Shown here: piece after piece, positions 44,244 to 53,855 of the stretch
Position numbering within the stretch: position 1 is the first letter of the stretch
How the letters are laid out: each line of letters begins with the position of its first letter
NCBI RefSeq assembly: GCF_003807585.1
Contig: NZ_RMBX01000008.1
Span: forward strand, 248,001-312,000
Length of the DNA: 64,000 bases
Direction: 5' to 3'
Origin: Chitinophaga barathri
GTDB taxonomy: Bacteria > Bacteroidota > Bacteroidia > Chitinophagales > Chitinophagaceae
The notes under the pieces: generated by a model
What the model saw: only the letters and a program-made list of their open reading frames with translations
Database searches by the model: none
What the model was told of the DNA's origin: nothing
Position numbers and translations under genes: made by a program

Positions 44244-44780
44244 ATGAAGAACCTGCTATATGCCGGAGGGCTTATTCTACTCGTTGCCTGCGGCCCCAAC
44301 ACCTCGCAAAACACTGTTACCCGGGAGGAGGAACAGGCGGACACTACCAATGAAGTGGTGAACTTCCAGAAAGACGTTGTGGTCACGCCTTTGAGCGGTT
44401 ATTTTGTCAAAAACACAGTCAAACAATCCGATAGTATTGCCTGCTGGGTGATCAACGATGCGCAGGAGATGAAAGACGTGTTTGGAATGGCTAAAACCGT
44501 TTCCAATACGATCGATACCGTGGATTTCAGCAGTCATTTGCTCACGGCGGTTACGCTCAGGCTCAGTAGTCTTGAACAGAAAATAGAACTGAGCAGCAGC
44601 AAACAGGATGGCAATACGGTGGAATTACATTTCATCATTATGGAAGAAGGAGAGCCCAGATCGTTTACCAGTGCCATGGCCTGGCTGGGAGCGATTCCGA
44701 AAACAGGTGTGAAGACTGTGAAGTTCTATAAGGGAGATCAGTTGATCAAGCGGGTGGATGTGAGTGATGAGAATCGATAG
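44244..44780 (+). CDS. Lipoprotein of unknown function
   Basis: A 178-residue protein with a lipobox (LILLVACG, Cys16). The mature part has an acidic linker (TREEEQADTTNEVVNFQKDV), then strands and one helix: VTPLSGYFVKNTVKQSDSIA, CWVINDAQEMKDVFGMAKTV, LLTAVTLRLSSLEQKIELSS and GVKTVKFYKGDQLIKRVDV. The alternation suggests a compact periplasmic beta-rich fold. No family is recognised with confidence. It is a single gene ending in a strong bidirectional terminator. Confidence 0.7.
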   Translation: MKNLLYAGGLILLVACGPNTSQNTVTREEEQADTTNEVVNFQKDVVVTPLSGYFVKNTVKQSDSIACWVINDAQEMKDVFGMAKTVSNTIDTVDFSSHLLTAVTLRLSSLEQKIELSSSKQDGNTVELHFIIMEEGEPRSFTSAMAWLGAIPKTGVKTVKFYKGDQLIKRVDVSDENR

Positions 44781-44791
44781 ATAACATTATA

Positions 44792-44822
44792 AAAAAAGCT
44801 GACCTGGCAGGTCAGCTTTTTT
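44792..44822. terminator. Bidirectional terminator between the lipoprotein gene and metH
   Basis: AAAAAAGCTGACC (44792-44804), loop TGGCA, GGTCAGCTTTTTT (44810-44822). It serves the convergent genes on both strands. Confidence 0.93.
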
Positions 44823-44837
44823 ATTGTCAGTTATTGA

Positions 44838-47546
44838 TTACATATCATATTCAAGGTTTGGCCGCAACCATCTCTCTGCTTCTTCAACGGGCCAGCCTTT
44901 ACGCTCCGCGTAATCTTCCACCTGGTCTTTTTCGATCTTACCGAGGCCGAAGTATCTTGACTGGGGGTTTGCGAAATACCAGCCGCTAACGCTTGCCGCG
45001 GGATACATCGCGAGCGATTCGGTGAGCGTGATGCCGGTGGCCTCCGTTGCGCTGAGCAGGTCGAAAAGTTTGTATTTCTCCGTATGCTCCGGGCAGGCCG
45101 GGTAACCGGGTGCGGGGCGGATGCCGAGATATTCTTCTTTGATCAGGTCTTCGTTGGAAAGATGTTCGTCCGTCGCATATGCCCAGAATTCTTTACGCAC
45201 GCGTTCGTGCAGCAGTTCGGTGAAGGCTTCGGCAAGACGGTCTGCCAGGGCTTTCAGCATAATGCTGCTATAATCGTCATGTTCTTTTTTGAATCGCTCC
45301 AGGTGCTCCTCGATGCCTTCGCCCGCGGTAACGGCAAAGCCGCCAATGTAGTCCTGTTTTTTTGTTTCAGCGGGAGCTATATAATCCGCAAGGCTGATAT
45401 TCGGCTGGCCTGGCGCCTTTTTGATCTGCTGGCGCAGGAACTCCAGGGGCACTTCCGCGCCGTCTATGGCCGTAACTGTCACCGTGTCGTCCGCTGTGGC
45501 ATTGGCCGGGAATAGACCGATCACTGCTCTTGCTCTCAGCCATTTTTCATCGATCAGTTTTTTCAACATGTCCTGCGCATCGTTGAAGAGACGGGTGGCT
45601 TCTTTGCCCACTACTTCGTCTGTAAGTATCTGCGGGAATTTGCCGTGCAGTTCCCAGGCAATGAAGAAAGGCTGCCAGTCGATGTATTTCGCGATCTCGC
45701 CGAGATCGTAGTTGTCAAATACCTGTGTTCCCAGCTGTGCGGGCTTCACGGGGTTAAACGCGGCCCAGTCGATTGTCACTTTCTGTTTACGGGCTTCCGC
45801 AATGGGATGGTATTGTTTAACGGGACGTTTGTTCCTGAACTGGTCATTCAGTTTTACGTATTCTTCTTTTACGTCTGTGAGGAAGTTTTTGCTGAGCGCT
45901 TTGTTCAGCAGGTTGCCCGTCACGGTCACGCTGCGTGAAGCGTCCAGTACGTGCACCACACCGTTTTCATACTCCGGCGCGATCTTCACGGCCGTATGCG
46001 TACGGGAGGTAGTGGCGCCGCCGATCAGCAGCGGGATGTTGAACTGCTGGCGTTTCAGTTCGCGCGCGATGTGCACCATTTCATCAAGGCTGGGCGTGAT
46101 GAGGCCGCTGAGGCCGATGATGTCCACTTTCTGTTCGCGTGCGGCCTGTAATATTTTTTCCGCGGGTACCATTACACCAAGGTCGATGATGTCGTAGCCG
46201 TTACAGCCGAGTACCACGCCTACAATGTTTTTACCGATGTCGTGCACGTCGCCTTTAACGGTGGCGAGCAATATTCTCCCGGCGGACTTGATCTCTCCGC
46301 CGTTCTTCGCCTGTAGTTCCAGTTTTTCAGCCTCGATGAAAGGCGTGAGCACAGCTACGGATTTTTTCATCACGCGGGCGCTTTTTACTACCTGCGGGAG
46401 GAACATTTTACCGCTGCCGAAAAGATCGCCTACGATGTTCATGCCATCCATCAGCGGTCCTTCGATCACTTCAAGCGGGCGGGGATATTTCTGGCGGGCT
46501 TCTTCAGTATCCAGTTCGATATAATCAGTGATGCCGTTCACCAGGGCGTGGCTGAGCCTTTGCTCTACCGTGCCGTTGCGCCAGGCTTCATCTTTTTCAA
46601 TCACTTTTCCCTTGGCCTTTACGGTTTCCGCAAACGAGATGAGGCGTTCGGTGGCGTCTTCGCGGCGGTTCAGGATGGCGTCTTCACAAAGCTCACGCAG
46701 CTGCGGTTCGATCTCGTCGTAGATCTGGATCATACCGGCGTTTACGATACCCATATCCAGCCCGGCCCTGATGGCGTGGAACAGGAACACCGCGTGCATA
46801 GCTTCGCGCACGGCGTCGTTGCCCCTGAAGGAGAAAGATACGTTGCTCACACCGCCGCTGATCTTGGCGAGGGGCATGAGTTCTTTGATCCGGCGGCAGG
46901 CTTCGATGAATTCTACCGCGTAGTTGTTATGTTCTTCAATGCCGGTGGCAATGGCGAAAATGTTCGGGTCGAAGATGATGTCCTGCGGATCGAAGCCGAC
47001 TTTGTCCACAAGGATGTTGTAAGCCCGGTGGCAGAAGGATACGCGTTTTTCCAGCGTGTCCGCCTGGCCGTTTTCATCAAAGGCCATAACTACCACGGAA
47101 GCGCCGTAGCTCTGGCAGATGATGGCATGCTCGATGAATTTCTCTTCACCTTCTTTCAGGCTGATGGAGTTTACGATACATTTGCCCTGCAGACATTTCA
47201 GGCCTGCTTCGATCACGCTGAACTTACTGGAATCGATCATCACGGGGATGCGGGAGATGTCCGGTTCGGAAGCGAGCAGGTTCAGGAAAGTGCTCATGGC
47301 CTTTTCGCCGTCCAGCAGCGCATCGTCCATGTTCACGTCCAGTATCTGCGCACCGCTTTCCACCTGTTGGCGGGCAACGGACAGTGCTTCTTCATACAGC
47401 CCTTCGCGGATGAGCCTTGCAAATTTTTTGGAGCCGGTAACGTTGGTTCTTTCACCGACGTTGATAAAGTTGGTTTCAGGTCTTACCACCAGCGGCTCCA
47501 GGCCGCTAAGTCTCAGGTAAGGCTTGATCGTATGCGTTGTGTTCAT
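44838..47546 (-). CDS. metH: Methionine synthase, folate/cobalamin/activation part of a split MetH
   Basis: A 902-residue protein corresponding to the last three modules of cobalamin-dependent methionine synthase. The pterin-binding domain is at 20-290 ([40 protein letters not shown]). The cobalamin cap and Rossmann module (about 315-560) has the axial histidine 435 in [14 protein letters not shown]. The AdoMet-binding activation domain (about 580-902) has [20 protein letters not shown]. The homocysteine module is encoded separately, 19 bases upstream. Together they transfer a methyl group from methyl-tetrahydrofolate to homocysteine. Confidence 0.95.
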   Translation of the reverse strand: MNTTHTIKPYLRLSGLEPLVVRPETNFINVGERTNVTGSKKFARLIREGLYEEALSVARQQVESGAQILDVNMDDALLDGEKAMSTFLNLLASEPDISRIPVMIDSSKFSVIEAGLKCLQGKCIVNSISLKEGEEKFIEHAIICQSYGASVVVMAFDENGQADTLEKRVSFCHRAYNILVDKVGFDPQDIIFDPNIFAIATGIEEHNNYAVEFIEACRRIKELMPLAKISGGVSNVSFSFRGNDAVREAMHAVFLFHAIRAGLDMGIVNAGMIQIYDEIEPQLRELCEDAILNRREDATERLISFAETVKAKGKVIEKDEAWRNGTVEQRLSHALVNGITDYIELDTEEARQKYPRPLEVIEGPLMDGMNIVGDLFGSGKMFLPQVVKSARVMKKSVAVLTPFIEAEKLELQAKNGGEIKSAGRILLATVKGDVHDIGKNIVGVVLGCNGYDIIDLGVMVPAEKILQAAREQKVDIIGLSGLITPSLDEMVHIARELKRQQFNIPLLIGGATTSRTHTAVKIAPEYENGVVHVLDASRSVTVTGNLLNKALSKNFLTDVKEEYVKLNDQFRNKRPVKQYHPIAEARKQKVTIDWAAFNPVKPAQLGTQVFDNYDLGEIAKYIDWQPFFIAWELHGKFPQILTDEVVGKEATRLFNDAQDMLKKLIDEKWLRARAVIGLFPANATADDTVTVTAIDGAEVPLEFLRQQIKKAPGQPNISLADYIAPAETKKQDYIGGFAVTAGEGIEEHLERFKKEHDDYSSIMLKALADRLAEAFTELLHERVRKEFWAYATDEHLSNEDLIKEEYLGIRPAPGYPACPEHTEKYKLFDLLSATEATGITLTESLAMYPAASVSGWYFANPQSRYFGLGKIEKDQVEDYAERKGWPVEEAERWLRPNLEYDM

Positions 47547-47565
47547 GCTAATTTCCTCGTTCTTC

Positions 47566-48582
47566 TTATGCCAGAGCAGTTTCCACTACCGGCAGGGGGC
47601 GCGGGGTAATGGTCTTTACATTTTCAGCGATGTGACGAATGTGATCAGGCGTGGTGCCGCAGCAGCCGCCTACGATATTTACGAAACCCTCGCGGGCAAA
47701 GTCTTCGATGATGTGCGCCGTTTCATGCGGTTGTTCGTCGTATTCGCCAAAGGTGTTCGGGAGCCCCGCGTTAGGGTAACAGCTTACGTAACAGCTGGCG
47801 ATGTTTGCCAGTTCTTCCACATAAGGCCTCATCTGGCTACCGCCCAGTGCGCAGTTCAAACCGATGGAGAACGGTTTGGCGTGCATCACGGAGATGTAGA
47901 ACGCTTCCAGCGTCTGCCCGCTCAGCGTGCGGCCGGAAGCATCGGTGATGGTACCGGAGATCATGATGGGTAGCTCAGGTTTGCCTGAATCGCGGAAGTA
48001 TTTTTTAATGGCGAAGATGGCGCCTTTACAGTTCAGGGTATCAAAGATGGTCTCGATGAGAAGTACGTCCGCACCGGCTTCAGACAAGGCTTTCACCTGG
48101 TCATAATAAGCGTCCACCACTTCGTCGAAGGTAACGGAGCGGAAGCCGGGGTTGTTCACATCGGGGGAGATGGACAGGGTTTTGTTCAGCGGGCCGATGG
48201 CGCCGGCTACGAACCTTGGTTTGTCCGGGGTCCGGCGGGTATAGTCCTGTGCGGCGCGTTTAGCGATCTGTACGGCGGCGACGTTCATTTCAAAGGCGAG
48301 GCTCTGCATGTCGTAGTCTGCCTGTGCAATAACGGTACTGCTGAAGGTATTGGTCTCGATAATGTCCGCGCCGGCTTCCAGGTATTCCCTGTGAATGGCT
48401 TCAATGATGCCGGGTTGGGTGAGGGACAGCAGATCGCTGTTACCTTTCACATCGCTGTGATAGTCCGCAAATCGTTCCCCTCTGTAATCGGATTCCTGGA
48501 GTTTGTAGCGTTGGATCATGGTGCCCATAGCACCGTCAATGATCAATATGCGCTCGCGGGCGCACTCTTGTAATGATTTCAT
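47566..48582 (-). CDS. metH: Homocysteine S-methyltransferase module of split MetH
   Basis: A 338-residue barrel protein equal to the N-terminal module of MetH. Zinc ligands are visible as C244 (IGLNCALGG) and C307-C308 ([15 protein letters not shown]). The N-terminus [20 protein letters not shown] and the segment [20 protein letters not shown] are typical. It is first in a two-gene operon with the folate/cobalamin part, 19 bases before it. A TAnnTTTG element lies upstream on the minus strand (48660-48667). No riboswitch (cobalamin or SAM) could be recognised in the leader. Confidence 0.94.
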   Translation of the reverse strand: MKSLQECARERILIIDGAMGTMIQRYKLQESDYRGERFADYHSDVKGNSDLLSLTQPGIIEAIHREYLEAGADIIETNTFSSTVIAQADYDMQSLAFEMNVAAVQIAKRAAQDYTRRTPDKPRFVAGAIGPLNKTLSISPDVNNPGFRSVTFDEVVDAYYDQVKALSEAGADVLLIETIFDTLNCKGAIFAIKKYFRDSGKPELPIMISGTITDASGRTLSGQTLEAFYISVMHAKPFSIGLNCALGGSQMRPYVEELANIASCYVSCYPNAGLPNTFGEYDEQPHETAHIIEDFAREGFVNIVGGCCGTTPDHIRHIAENVKTITPRPLPVVETALA

Positions 48583-48659
48583 GGCAATAACGTTTATTAG
48601 TTACGGTTTACAATGAACCCGGGGGCCGAACAATAAACAAATCTACCCGCGGGCATTTG

Positions 48660-48667
48660 CAAAGATA
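48660..48667 (-). promoter_or_regulatory. -7 promoter element of the split metH operon
   Basis: The minus strand reads TATCTTTG (TAnnTTTG). It implies a leader of about 70 bases with a GC-rich CCCGCGGG / CCCCCGGG near-complementary pair. That stem is the only structure seen; no riboswitch match was recognised. Confidence 0.45.
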
Positions 48668-48799
48668 GAAAAGTCCCGGTTAATAATGTTCATTCCTTAT
48701 CCGCGAGCCTCCTATTTGCCCGCATGAAAAAATTTACGGTTATATTTATTTGATAATCAGGATATTGCATTGCCATTCAACTTTTCTCCTCAAAATATT

Positions 48800-48830
48800 T
48801 TTGGATAGTCTACAAATCCTATTATTTTTG
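48800..48830 (+). promoter_or_regulatory. Consensus promoter of a small transcription unit
   Basis: TTTG (48800-48803), exactly 19 bases, TATTTTTG (48823-48830): a full match to the Bacteroidota primary-sigma consensus. Transcription would start near 48836 and run through the leader frame and the 65-residue gene to the terminator at 49282-49311. Confidence 0.75.
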
Positions 48831-48886
48831 TAGGGAATTACAACGAGATCAAAAAACCAGAAACCAACCGTTTAACTTTTAAGACT

Positions 48887-48988
48887 ATGCTTTTAAAGGA
48901 GATGCAACAAGGCTCATATCAGGTACAGCGGGCATACCCCTACCACCACCGCGCCGCTGCCGGATGTTGTTCAATGCGCTGCTGCTGA
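48887..48988 (+). CDS. Possible 33-residue leader peptide
   Basis: ATG at 48887 begins MLLKEMQQGSYQVQRAYPYH, continues with a second His and ends AAAGCCSMRCC. It is the first frame on a transcript with a consensus promoter and lies 45 bases upstream of the 65-residue gene. Four cysteines at the end and the tandem histidines are unusual. It may be a regulatory leader, a small metal-binding peptide, or chance. Confidence 0.3.
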   Translation: MLLKEMQQGSYQVQRAYPYHHRAAAGCCSMRCC

Positions 48989-49033
48989 TTAACCCGTCAG
49001 GCAACACATTACAATAACCGAAAACTTTTAGCA

Positions 49034-49231
49034 ATGAACATTGAGAATGATTTAAGGCAGTTAAGCCTCCGGCTCGCAGAGCTTGGACTGGAACAGGTTG
49101 TGGCCGAAAGAAGCGCCGCAAACGAATCTTTCAGGGTCGTTTATGTGAACAAAAATGCAAAAGTGCAGCAGGCCCCTGAGCCGCAAACTCCCCGCAAAGG
49201 GAACAACAACAAGACTTCCTCTAAGCTGTAG
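49034..49231 (+). CDS. Small protein of unknown function
   Basis: A 65-residue protein: MNIENDLRQLSLRLAELGLE, then QVVAERSAANESFRVVYVNK and a Lys/Asn/Pro-rich disordered end (QAPEPQTPRKGNNNKTSSKL). The first 25 residues form an amphipathic helix with leucine heptads. No family is recognised. Its reality is supported by an exact promoter 200 bases upstream and a UUCG-capped terminator 50 bases downstream, so this is a dedicated transcription unit. Confidence 0.6.
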   Translation: MNIENDLRQLSLRLAELGLEQVVAERSAANESFRVVYVNKNAKVQQAPEPQTPRKGNNNKTSSKL

Positions 49232-49281
49232 TTGACATAATGCAACAATTGCGTATTCATAACGTGGAATAGTTACCAGAG

Positions 49282-49311
49282 ACAGGTGTTTTCGAACACC
49301 TGTATTTTTTT
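49282..49311 (+). terminator. UUCG-capped intrinsic terminator
   Basis: ACAGGTGTT (49282-49290), tetraloop TTCG, AACACCTGT (49295-49303), A and seven T. It ends the small transcription unit on the plus strand, just before the convergent comF gene. Confidence 0.93.
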
Positions 49312-49336
49312 GTGCCTGGCCTGCGCCAATTCAGGC

Positions 49337-50023
49337 CTAGCGGCCGCCACAAGCCAAAGCACATACGCTTATCTTCGCTTGCTCCCCTGCCTGCAAAACC
49401 GCATGAGCGCAGGCTTCCAACGTTGCCCCGGTGGTCATCACATCGTCCACCAGCAACAGATGCTCCCGGCCGTTCGGCTCTTTCCGGTTCCAGGCAAAGA
49501 TGTTCTCCACATTGTCCCAGCGGTCCGTCCGGGACTTACGCGTCTGGGTGTCTGTAAAGACGGTCCTTTTAAGCCCGTTTGCCCAAACCCCGCACTTCAG
49601 CACTTCAGCCATCCCTTCCGCCAGCAGGGCGGCCTGGTTATAACCCCTGTGCCGGAACTTCGCGGCATGGAGCGGTACCGGCACGAGGGCGGTGATATCC
49701 TTCCACCAGGCACTTTCTTTCAACTGGAAACCCAGCTGGCGGCCGAGAAACAGGGCGATGTCTTCGCGTTTCCTGTACTTAAAACCATGAATGAGGCTTT
49801 GCAAAATACCCTGCTGGTTAAAAAAGTACCCGGCCGTAGCATGTTGTATGGGCACACGGCCCCAGAATATCCTTTCAACGGGATTTTGTGCAAATTTCTG
49901 AAAGCCGGTGACCGGTAGCCGGAGCGAGCAGCGGATGCACAATATCTTTTCGGTACGGCTAAGCTCATGCCCGCAGCCTTCGCAGGCATGCGGGTAAAAC
50001 AGGTGCAAGAGGGCCTGCAGCAT
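49337..50023 (-). CDS. comF: ComF family phosphoribosyltransferase-like protein
   Basis: A 228-residue protein. The N-terminal four-cysteine zinc ribbon is CEGCGHELSRTEKILCIRC (16-34). The phosphoribosyltransferase domain has the PRPP loop HLLLVDDVMTTGATLEACAH near residue 190, plus LVPVPLHAAKFRHRGYNQAA and ADRW-like LKRTVFTDTQTRKSRTDRWD. ComF homologues (GntX in E. coli) support DNA uptake and recycling; the reaction is not settled. It is directly downstream of radA (35 bases). Together with comEC this suggests competence capacity. Confidence 0.92.
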   Translation of the reverse strand: MLQALLHLFYPHACEGCGHELSRTEKILCIRCSLRLPVTGFQKFAQNPVERIFWGRVPIQHATAGYFFNQQGILQSLIHGFKYRKREDIALFLGRQLGFQLKESAWWKDITALVPVPLHAAKFRHRGYNQAALLAEGMAEVLKCGVWANGLKRTVFTDTQTRKSRTDRWDNVENIFAWNRKEPNGREHLLLVDDVMTTGATLEACAHAVLQAGEQAKISVCALACGGR

Positions 50024-50058
50024 AATGGAAGATTTCAGGTTAACAAACAGGCGCCGGA

Positions 50059-51435
50059 TCAGAAGAGGAGACGGTATACTTCTTCCACCCTTCCCAGCGG
50101 CACCACTTCTATACCCAATTTACTGAAATCAAGCCCTTTTTTGTGATACTTGGAGATAAAAATCTTTTCAAAGCCCAGCTTCTCCGCTTCCGCAATACGC
50201 TGCTCGATGCGGTTCACCGCCCTGATCTCCCCGCTGAGGCCTACTTCGCCCGCGAAACAGTTTTTGTGGGATACGCCCACATCTTCAAACGAAGACAACA
50301 GCGCCACCAGCACCGCCAGATCGATGGATGGGTCTTCGATCCTCAAGCCGCCGGCGATATTGAGGAACACATCCTTCACCCCGAAATGAAACCCTCCGCG
50401 TTTTTCCAGCACGGCGAGCAACAGCTGCAGCCTGCGCAGGTCAAAGCCTGTAGCGGTACGCTGTGGCGTGCCATACACGGATTGCGTCACCAGTGCCTGT
50501 ACTTCCACGAGCATCGGCCTGAGACCTTCGATGGTGGAGGCAATGGCCACACCGCTCAGCATATCGTCCCGCTGGGAGATGAGTATTTCAGATGGATTGT
50601 TTACCTGCCTGAGCCCGGCTCCCGTCATTTCATAAATACCCAGCTCGGCGGTAGACCCAAAGCGGTTCTTGATGGTGCGCAGGATGCGGTAGGCATAGTG
50701 CTGGTCGCCTTCGAACTGCAAAACCGTGTCCACCATATGTTCCAGTATCTTCGGGCCGGCAATTGCGCCGTCTTTGGTGATATGGCCGATGAGAAAAACA
50801 GGTGTATTTGTTTCCTTTGCGAAACGTTGCATTTCCGCAGCTGTTTCGCGTATCTGCGATACGCTTCCCGGAGCTGATTCAATCAACGGAGATTGAAGGG
50901 TTTGTATAGAATCGATGATCACAAGTTGTGGTTCCAGTTTTTTGATCTCCTGGAAAATAACCTGTGTGGATGTTTCTGTGAGCAGGTAAAACTGATCGTT
51001 GCGGATCTTCAGCCTGTCCGCCCGCATTTTGATCTGTTGTTCACTTTCTTCGCCGCTGATATACAGTGTTTTAATGTCCTTCAGCAGCAATGCAATCTGC
51101 AGGAACAAAGTTGATTTGCCAATGCCCGGCTCTCCACCTACCAATACCAGCGAACCCGCTACTATACCGCCTCCCAGCACTCTGTTCAGTTCGGCGTCGG
51201 GTGTAAGCCAGCGTTTTTCTTCAAGGCCTTCCACTGCATCGAGATGGACTGTTTTGGGTGCTTTATATGCGCTTGGCGTCTCCGCTTTCCATTCCATCTG
51301 GCGCATAGGAATATCTTTCTGCACCTTTTCCTCTACAAAAGTGTTCCATTGATTACACGAAGGACATTTACCTGTCCACTTCGCTGATTCATGTCCGCAG
51401 TTCTGGCAAAAAAAAGCTGTTCTGATTTTACTCAT
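50059..51435 (-). CDS. radA: DNA repair protein RadA (Sms)
   Basis: A 458-residue RecA-like helicase that processes recombination intermediates and extends strand invasion. The N-terminal zinc finger is CQNCGHESAKWTGKCPSC (residues 10-27). Walker A is GGEPGIGKSTLF (about 97), then LYISGEESEQQIKMRADRLK and the RadA-specific KNRFG (KNRFGSTAELGIYEM). The Lon-like C-terminal domain contains DLAVLVALLSSFEDV and GEVGLSGEIRAVNRIEQRI. All features of an intact RadA are present. It is the first gene of a radA-comF pair. Confidence 0.97.
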   Translation of the reverse strand: MSKIRTAFFCQNCGHESAKWTGKCPSCNQWNTFVEEKVQKDIPMRQMEWKAETPSAYKAPKTVHLDAVEGLEEKRWLTPDAELNRVLGGGIVAGSLVLVGGEPGIGKSTLFLQIALLLKDIKTLYISGEESEQQIKMRADRLKIRNDQFYLLTETSTQVIFQEIKKLEPQLVIIDSIQTLQSPLIESAPGSVSQIRETAAEMQRFAKETNTPVFLIGHITKDGAIAGPKILEHMVDTVLQFEGDQHYAYRILRTIKNRFGSTAELGIYEMTGAGLRQVNNPSEILISQRDDMLSGVAIASTIEGLRPMLVEVQALVTQSVYGTPQRTATGFDLRRLQLLLAVLEKRGGFHFGVKDVFLNIAGGLRIEDPSIDLAVLVALLSSFEDVGVSHKNCFAGEVGLSGEIRAVNRIEQRIAEAEKLGFEKIFISKYHKKGLDFSKLGIEVVPLGRVEEVYRLLF

Positions 51436-52030
51436 GCAACAAAGTAAAATGAAAAAAAGGAGAAGAGAGTGATTGTTGATTTTTGATGAAACGAAGGATA
51501 AAAATGCGTGTTTCTTTTCGTGGAAAAGTGCTAAAATGAGAAAAGAGCCAACGGAAGATTCCGCTGACTCTTTCTACTTACTAACCCATTAAATTCAGGA
51601 CTAAATTACTAAATGGGTTCAGAATAAAAAAGTTTATTTAATGGATGTTAATAACTTTTAAAGTGTTAATTCCTTTGGCAGTCAGTCGGCTGGAACCCCC
51701 TGTTGTAGCCTGTTTCGCCTGCAAATTATTTTCTATAAACTTTCGTAAATTATTGATAGAGAGGGGTGGTAATATGGGCTTTGATATATTAAAAATCGAA
51801 CATATTATAATTTAAAATAACCATTAATATTACCTGGAAAATAGGGATGAAAAGGGGGCGGTCCGGCCAAAGTGGCAGTGTTAAATTTTTGTGCTGACAA
51901 ATTCCATGTGTAACCGTCAGGTTACATGACAGAACTGTCAATTTTACCAACTGGTAAGGGATTTGATAAGAATTATGGGTAATTTTATAGTGCGAACGAA
52001 TCCAAACGACAATTAAAACAACAATATAAG
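51436..52030. other. 595-base gene-free region with several dyads
   Basis: Between radA and the zinc peptidase. Near 51541-51573 a 15-bp imperfect stem (AAAGAGCC... GACTCTTT) and at 51582-51621 an AACCCATT/AATGGGTT pair could be transcript ends or small structures. The region 51909-51957 holds three adjacent dyads. No credible coding frame is present. Confidence 0.6.
51909..51957. promoter_or_regulatory. Three adjacent inverted repeats upstream of the zinc peptidase gene
   Basis: TGTAACC-GTCA-GGTTACA (51909-51926), TGACAG-AA-CTGTCA (51927-51940) and TTACCA-AC-TGGTAA (51944-51957) are three perfect dyads within 49 bases. The outer two share the pattern ACC-N4-GGT, with centres 33 bp apart, close to three helical turns. 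They end 73 bases before the ATG at 52031. They look like a composite operator or a set of stacked hairpins. Confidence 0.55.
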
Positions 52031-52720
52031 ATGACACCTGGTATAATGATTATTTCCCTGATCTTCGTGGGTATCAGTGCGCTGGTCAGCTACCGCCTGA
52101 AGAGCAAATTCAAGAAATACAGTGAGGTAGCGACTTCTTCCGGCTTTACCGGGCGGGAAATTGCCGAAAAGATGCTGAAGGACAACGGGATCTACGATGT
52201 GAAGGTGGTTCAGGGCCAGGGGTTCCTCAGCGACCATTATAACCCTGGTACCAAAACCGTGAACCTGAGCCCTGAGGTATATGGAACGGCCAGTGTGGCC
52301 GCCGCCGCGGTGGCTGCCCACGAGTGCGGCCACGCCGTACAGCACGCCACGGCTTATCCCTGGCTCACTATGCGCTCCAAACTGGTGCCTGCGGTGCAAT
52401 TCAGCTCCTACATCGTCCAACTGGCCCTGATAGCGGGCATCCTGCTGGTAAACGTATTTCCCCAGCTGTTGCTGGTGGGTATTATCCTGTTTGCCGTTAC
52501 AACGGTCTTTTCCATTATTACCCTCCCCGTGGAGTTCGACGCGTCCAACAGGGCCTTAAAATGGCTGGACAGCGCGGGCATTACTTATAAGCAGGAGCAC
52601 GATATGGCCAAAGACGCGCTTTGGTGGGCCGCGATGACCTATGTGGTAGCCGCTGTGTCTTCCGTGGTGATCTTATTACAATACTTAATGATATATCTGG
52701 GCGCCAGCAGGAGAGATTAA
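52031..52720 (+). CDS. YugP-type membrane zinc metallopeptidase
   Basis: A 229-residue membrane protein of the neutral zinc metallopeptidase-2 (YugP) family. The HExxH-type motif is HECGH (about residue 97, AAHECGHAVQHATAYPWL). The flanking NPGTKTVNLSPEVYGTASVA and the third-ligand region LPVEFDASNRALKWL are typical. Four membrane helices are visible: one at the N-terminus, two in the middle and one at the C-terminus. The physiological substrate is unknown. It stands alone with an unusual set of dyads upstream. Confidence 0.9.
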   Translation: MTPGIMIISLIFVGISALVSYRLKSKFKKYSEVATSSGFTGREIAEKMLKDNGIYDVKVVQGQGFLSDHYNPGTKTVNLSPEVYGTASVAAAAVAAHECGHAVQHATAYPWLTMRSKLVPAVQFSSYIVQLALIAGILLVNVFPQLLLVGIILFAVTTVFSIITLPVEFDASNRALKWLDSAGITYKQEHDMAKDALWWAAMTYVVAAVSSVVILLQYLMIYLGASRRD

Positions 52721-52913
52721 TGCTGTTTCCCGGGAAAATAAATATAGAAAGGGCCGCGCTTGCGGTCCTTTTTGTATGTGGGAGGCCAGTAAAACCGGGC
52801 TATGGATAAGGTGTTGATAATTGTTTGTCAAAATTTTTATTGAAAATCAATTAATTACAAGCACTCTCACGAAAAAAGTCGTTCAAACTGATGGTTATTT
52901 TCATTTTCCGACT

Positions 52914-52921
52914 TAGCTTTG
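52914..52921 (+). promoter_or_regulatory. -7 promoter element of the rplM operon
   Basis: TAGCTTTG matches TAnnTTTG, followed by GCACTCCC and a roughly 40-base leader before the rplM ATG. The -33 TTTG is not present at the canonical distance. Confidence 0.5.
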
Positions 52922-52963
52922 CACTCCCAAATAGGGCGAGATTAAATTTTATTCTATTAAGCA

Positions 52964-53407
52964 ATGAATACTTTAAGCTTTAAAACAAAATCTGCTAACG
53001 ACGCTTACGTAAAGCGTGACTGGTACATTGTAGATGCTACCAACCAGACAGTAGGCAGAATGAGCGCCAAGATCGCGGCGATCCTGAGAGGTAAGAACAA
53101 ACCTTACTACACACCTCACACCGACTGTGGCGACAATATCATCGTGATCAACGCTGAGAAGGTTGTTTTCACAGGCAACAAGCTCAACGACAAGGAATAC
53201 CTGACTTACTCCGGTTACCCCGGTGGTCAGAAAGGCGAAACTGCCAAGGACCTGCTGAAGCGCCGTCCTGAGGTGGTGATCGAAAGAGCGGTAAAGGGTA
53301 TGCTCCCTAAAAACCGTCTGGGCCGTGCGATGTACAAAAAACTCTTCGTTTATGCCGGTGCGGAACATCCGCATGCTGCTCAGAAACCGCAGTCTTTAAC
53401 TTTCTAA
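52964..53407 (+). CDS. rplM: 50S ribosomal protein L13
   Basis: A 147-residue large-subunit protein. Recognisable segments are [60 protein letters not shown] and [20 protein letters not shown] with [12 protein letters not shown]. It begins the conserved rplM-rpsI-rpsB run, 13 bases before rpsI. A -7 element lies in the leader. Some bacteria autoregulate this operon through L13, but no such structure was identified here. Confidence 0.97.
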   Translation: MNTLSFKTKSANDAYVKRDWYIVDATNQTVGRMSAKIAAILRGKNKPYYTPHTDCGDNIIVINAEKVVFTGNKLNDKEYLTYSGYPGGQKGETAKDLLKRRPEVVIERAVKGMLPKNRLGRAMYKKLFVYAGAEHPHAAQKPQSLTF

Positions 53408-53420
53408 TCACACCTGAATA

Positions 53421-53810
53421 ATGGAAAAACAAAAAAATACTATCGGTCGTCGTAAGGAAGCAGTTGCCCGCGTATACGTGAGCAAAGGTACCGGCACCAT
53501 TCTGGTGAACGACAAGGATTATAAAACATACTTCGCGCTGATTTACCTGCAGAACCAGGTTGAAGCGCCTTTTAAGACCATTGACGCGCTGGATAAATTC
53601 GATGTAAAAGTGAATGCACAGGGTGGTGGTATCAAAGGTCAGGCTGAAGCTGTAAAACTGGGTATCGCCCGCGCACTGTGCGAGATCAACCCCGAGTTTC
53701 GCCCTGCACTGAAAGCTGCCGGCCTGCTGAAACGTGATCCGAGACAAGTGGAACGTAAGAAACCCGGTAAAGCTAAAGCTAGAAGAAGCTTCCAGTTCTC
53801 TAAACGTTAA
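53421..53810 (+). CDS. rpsI: 30S ribosomal protein S9
   Basis: A 129-residue small-subunit protein. It has NTIGRRKEAVARVYVSKGTG, the KVNAQGGGIKGQAEAVKLGI loop, IARALCEINPEFRPALKAAG and the basic C-terminus ending RRSFQFSKR. The terminal K-R contacts P-site tRNA in known structures. It lies 13 bases after rplM and 45 bases before rpsB and is co-transcribed with both. Confidence 0.98.
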   Translation: MEKQKNTIGRRKEAVARVYVSKGTGTILVNDKDYKTYFALIYLQNQVEAPFKTIDALDKFDVKVNAQGGGIKGQAEAVKLGIARALCEINPEFRPALKAAGLLKRDPRQVERKKPGKAKARRSFQFSKR

Positions 53811-53855
53811 TGATTGTATCATTCAATTTTTGAACATCAATTTGATTAAAACAAC

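Noticed and set aside
48583-48660. metH leader considered as a cobalamin or SAM riboswitch
   Set aside because: The leader is only about 70 bases and I could not find the conserved core elements of these riboswitches; only a GC-rich partial stem is present.
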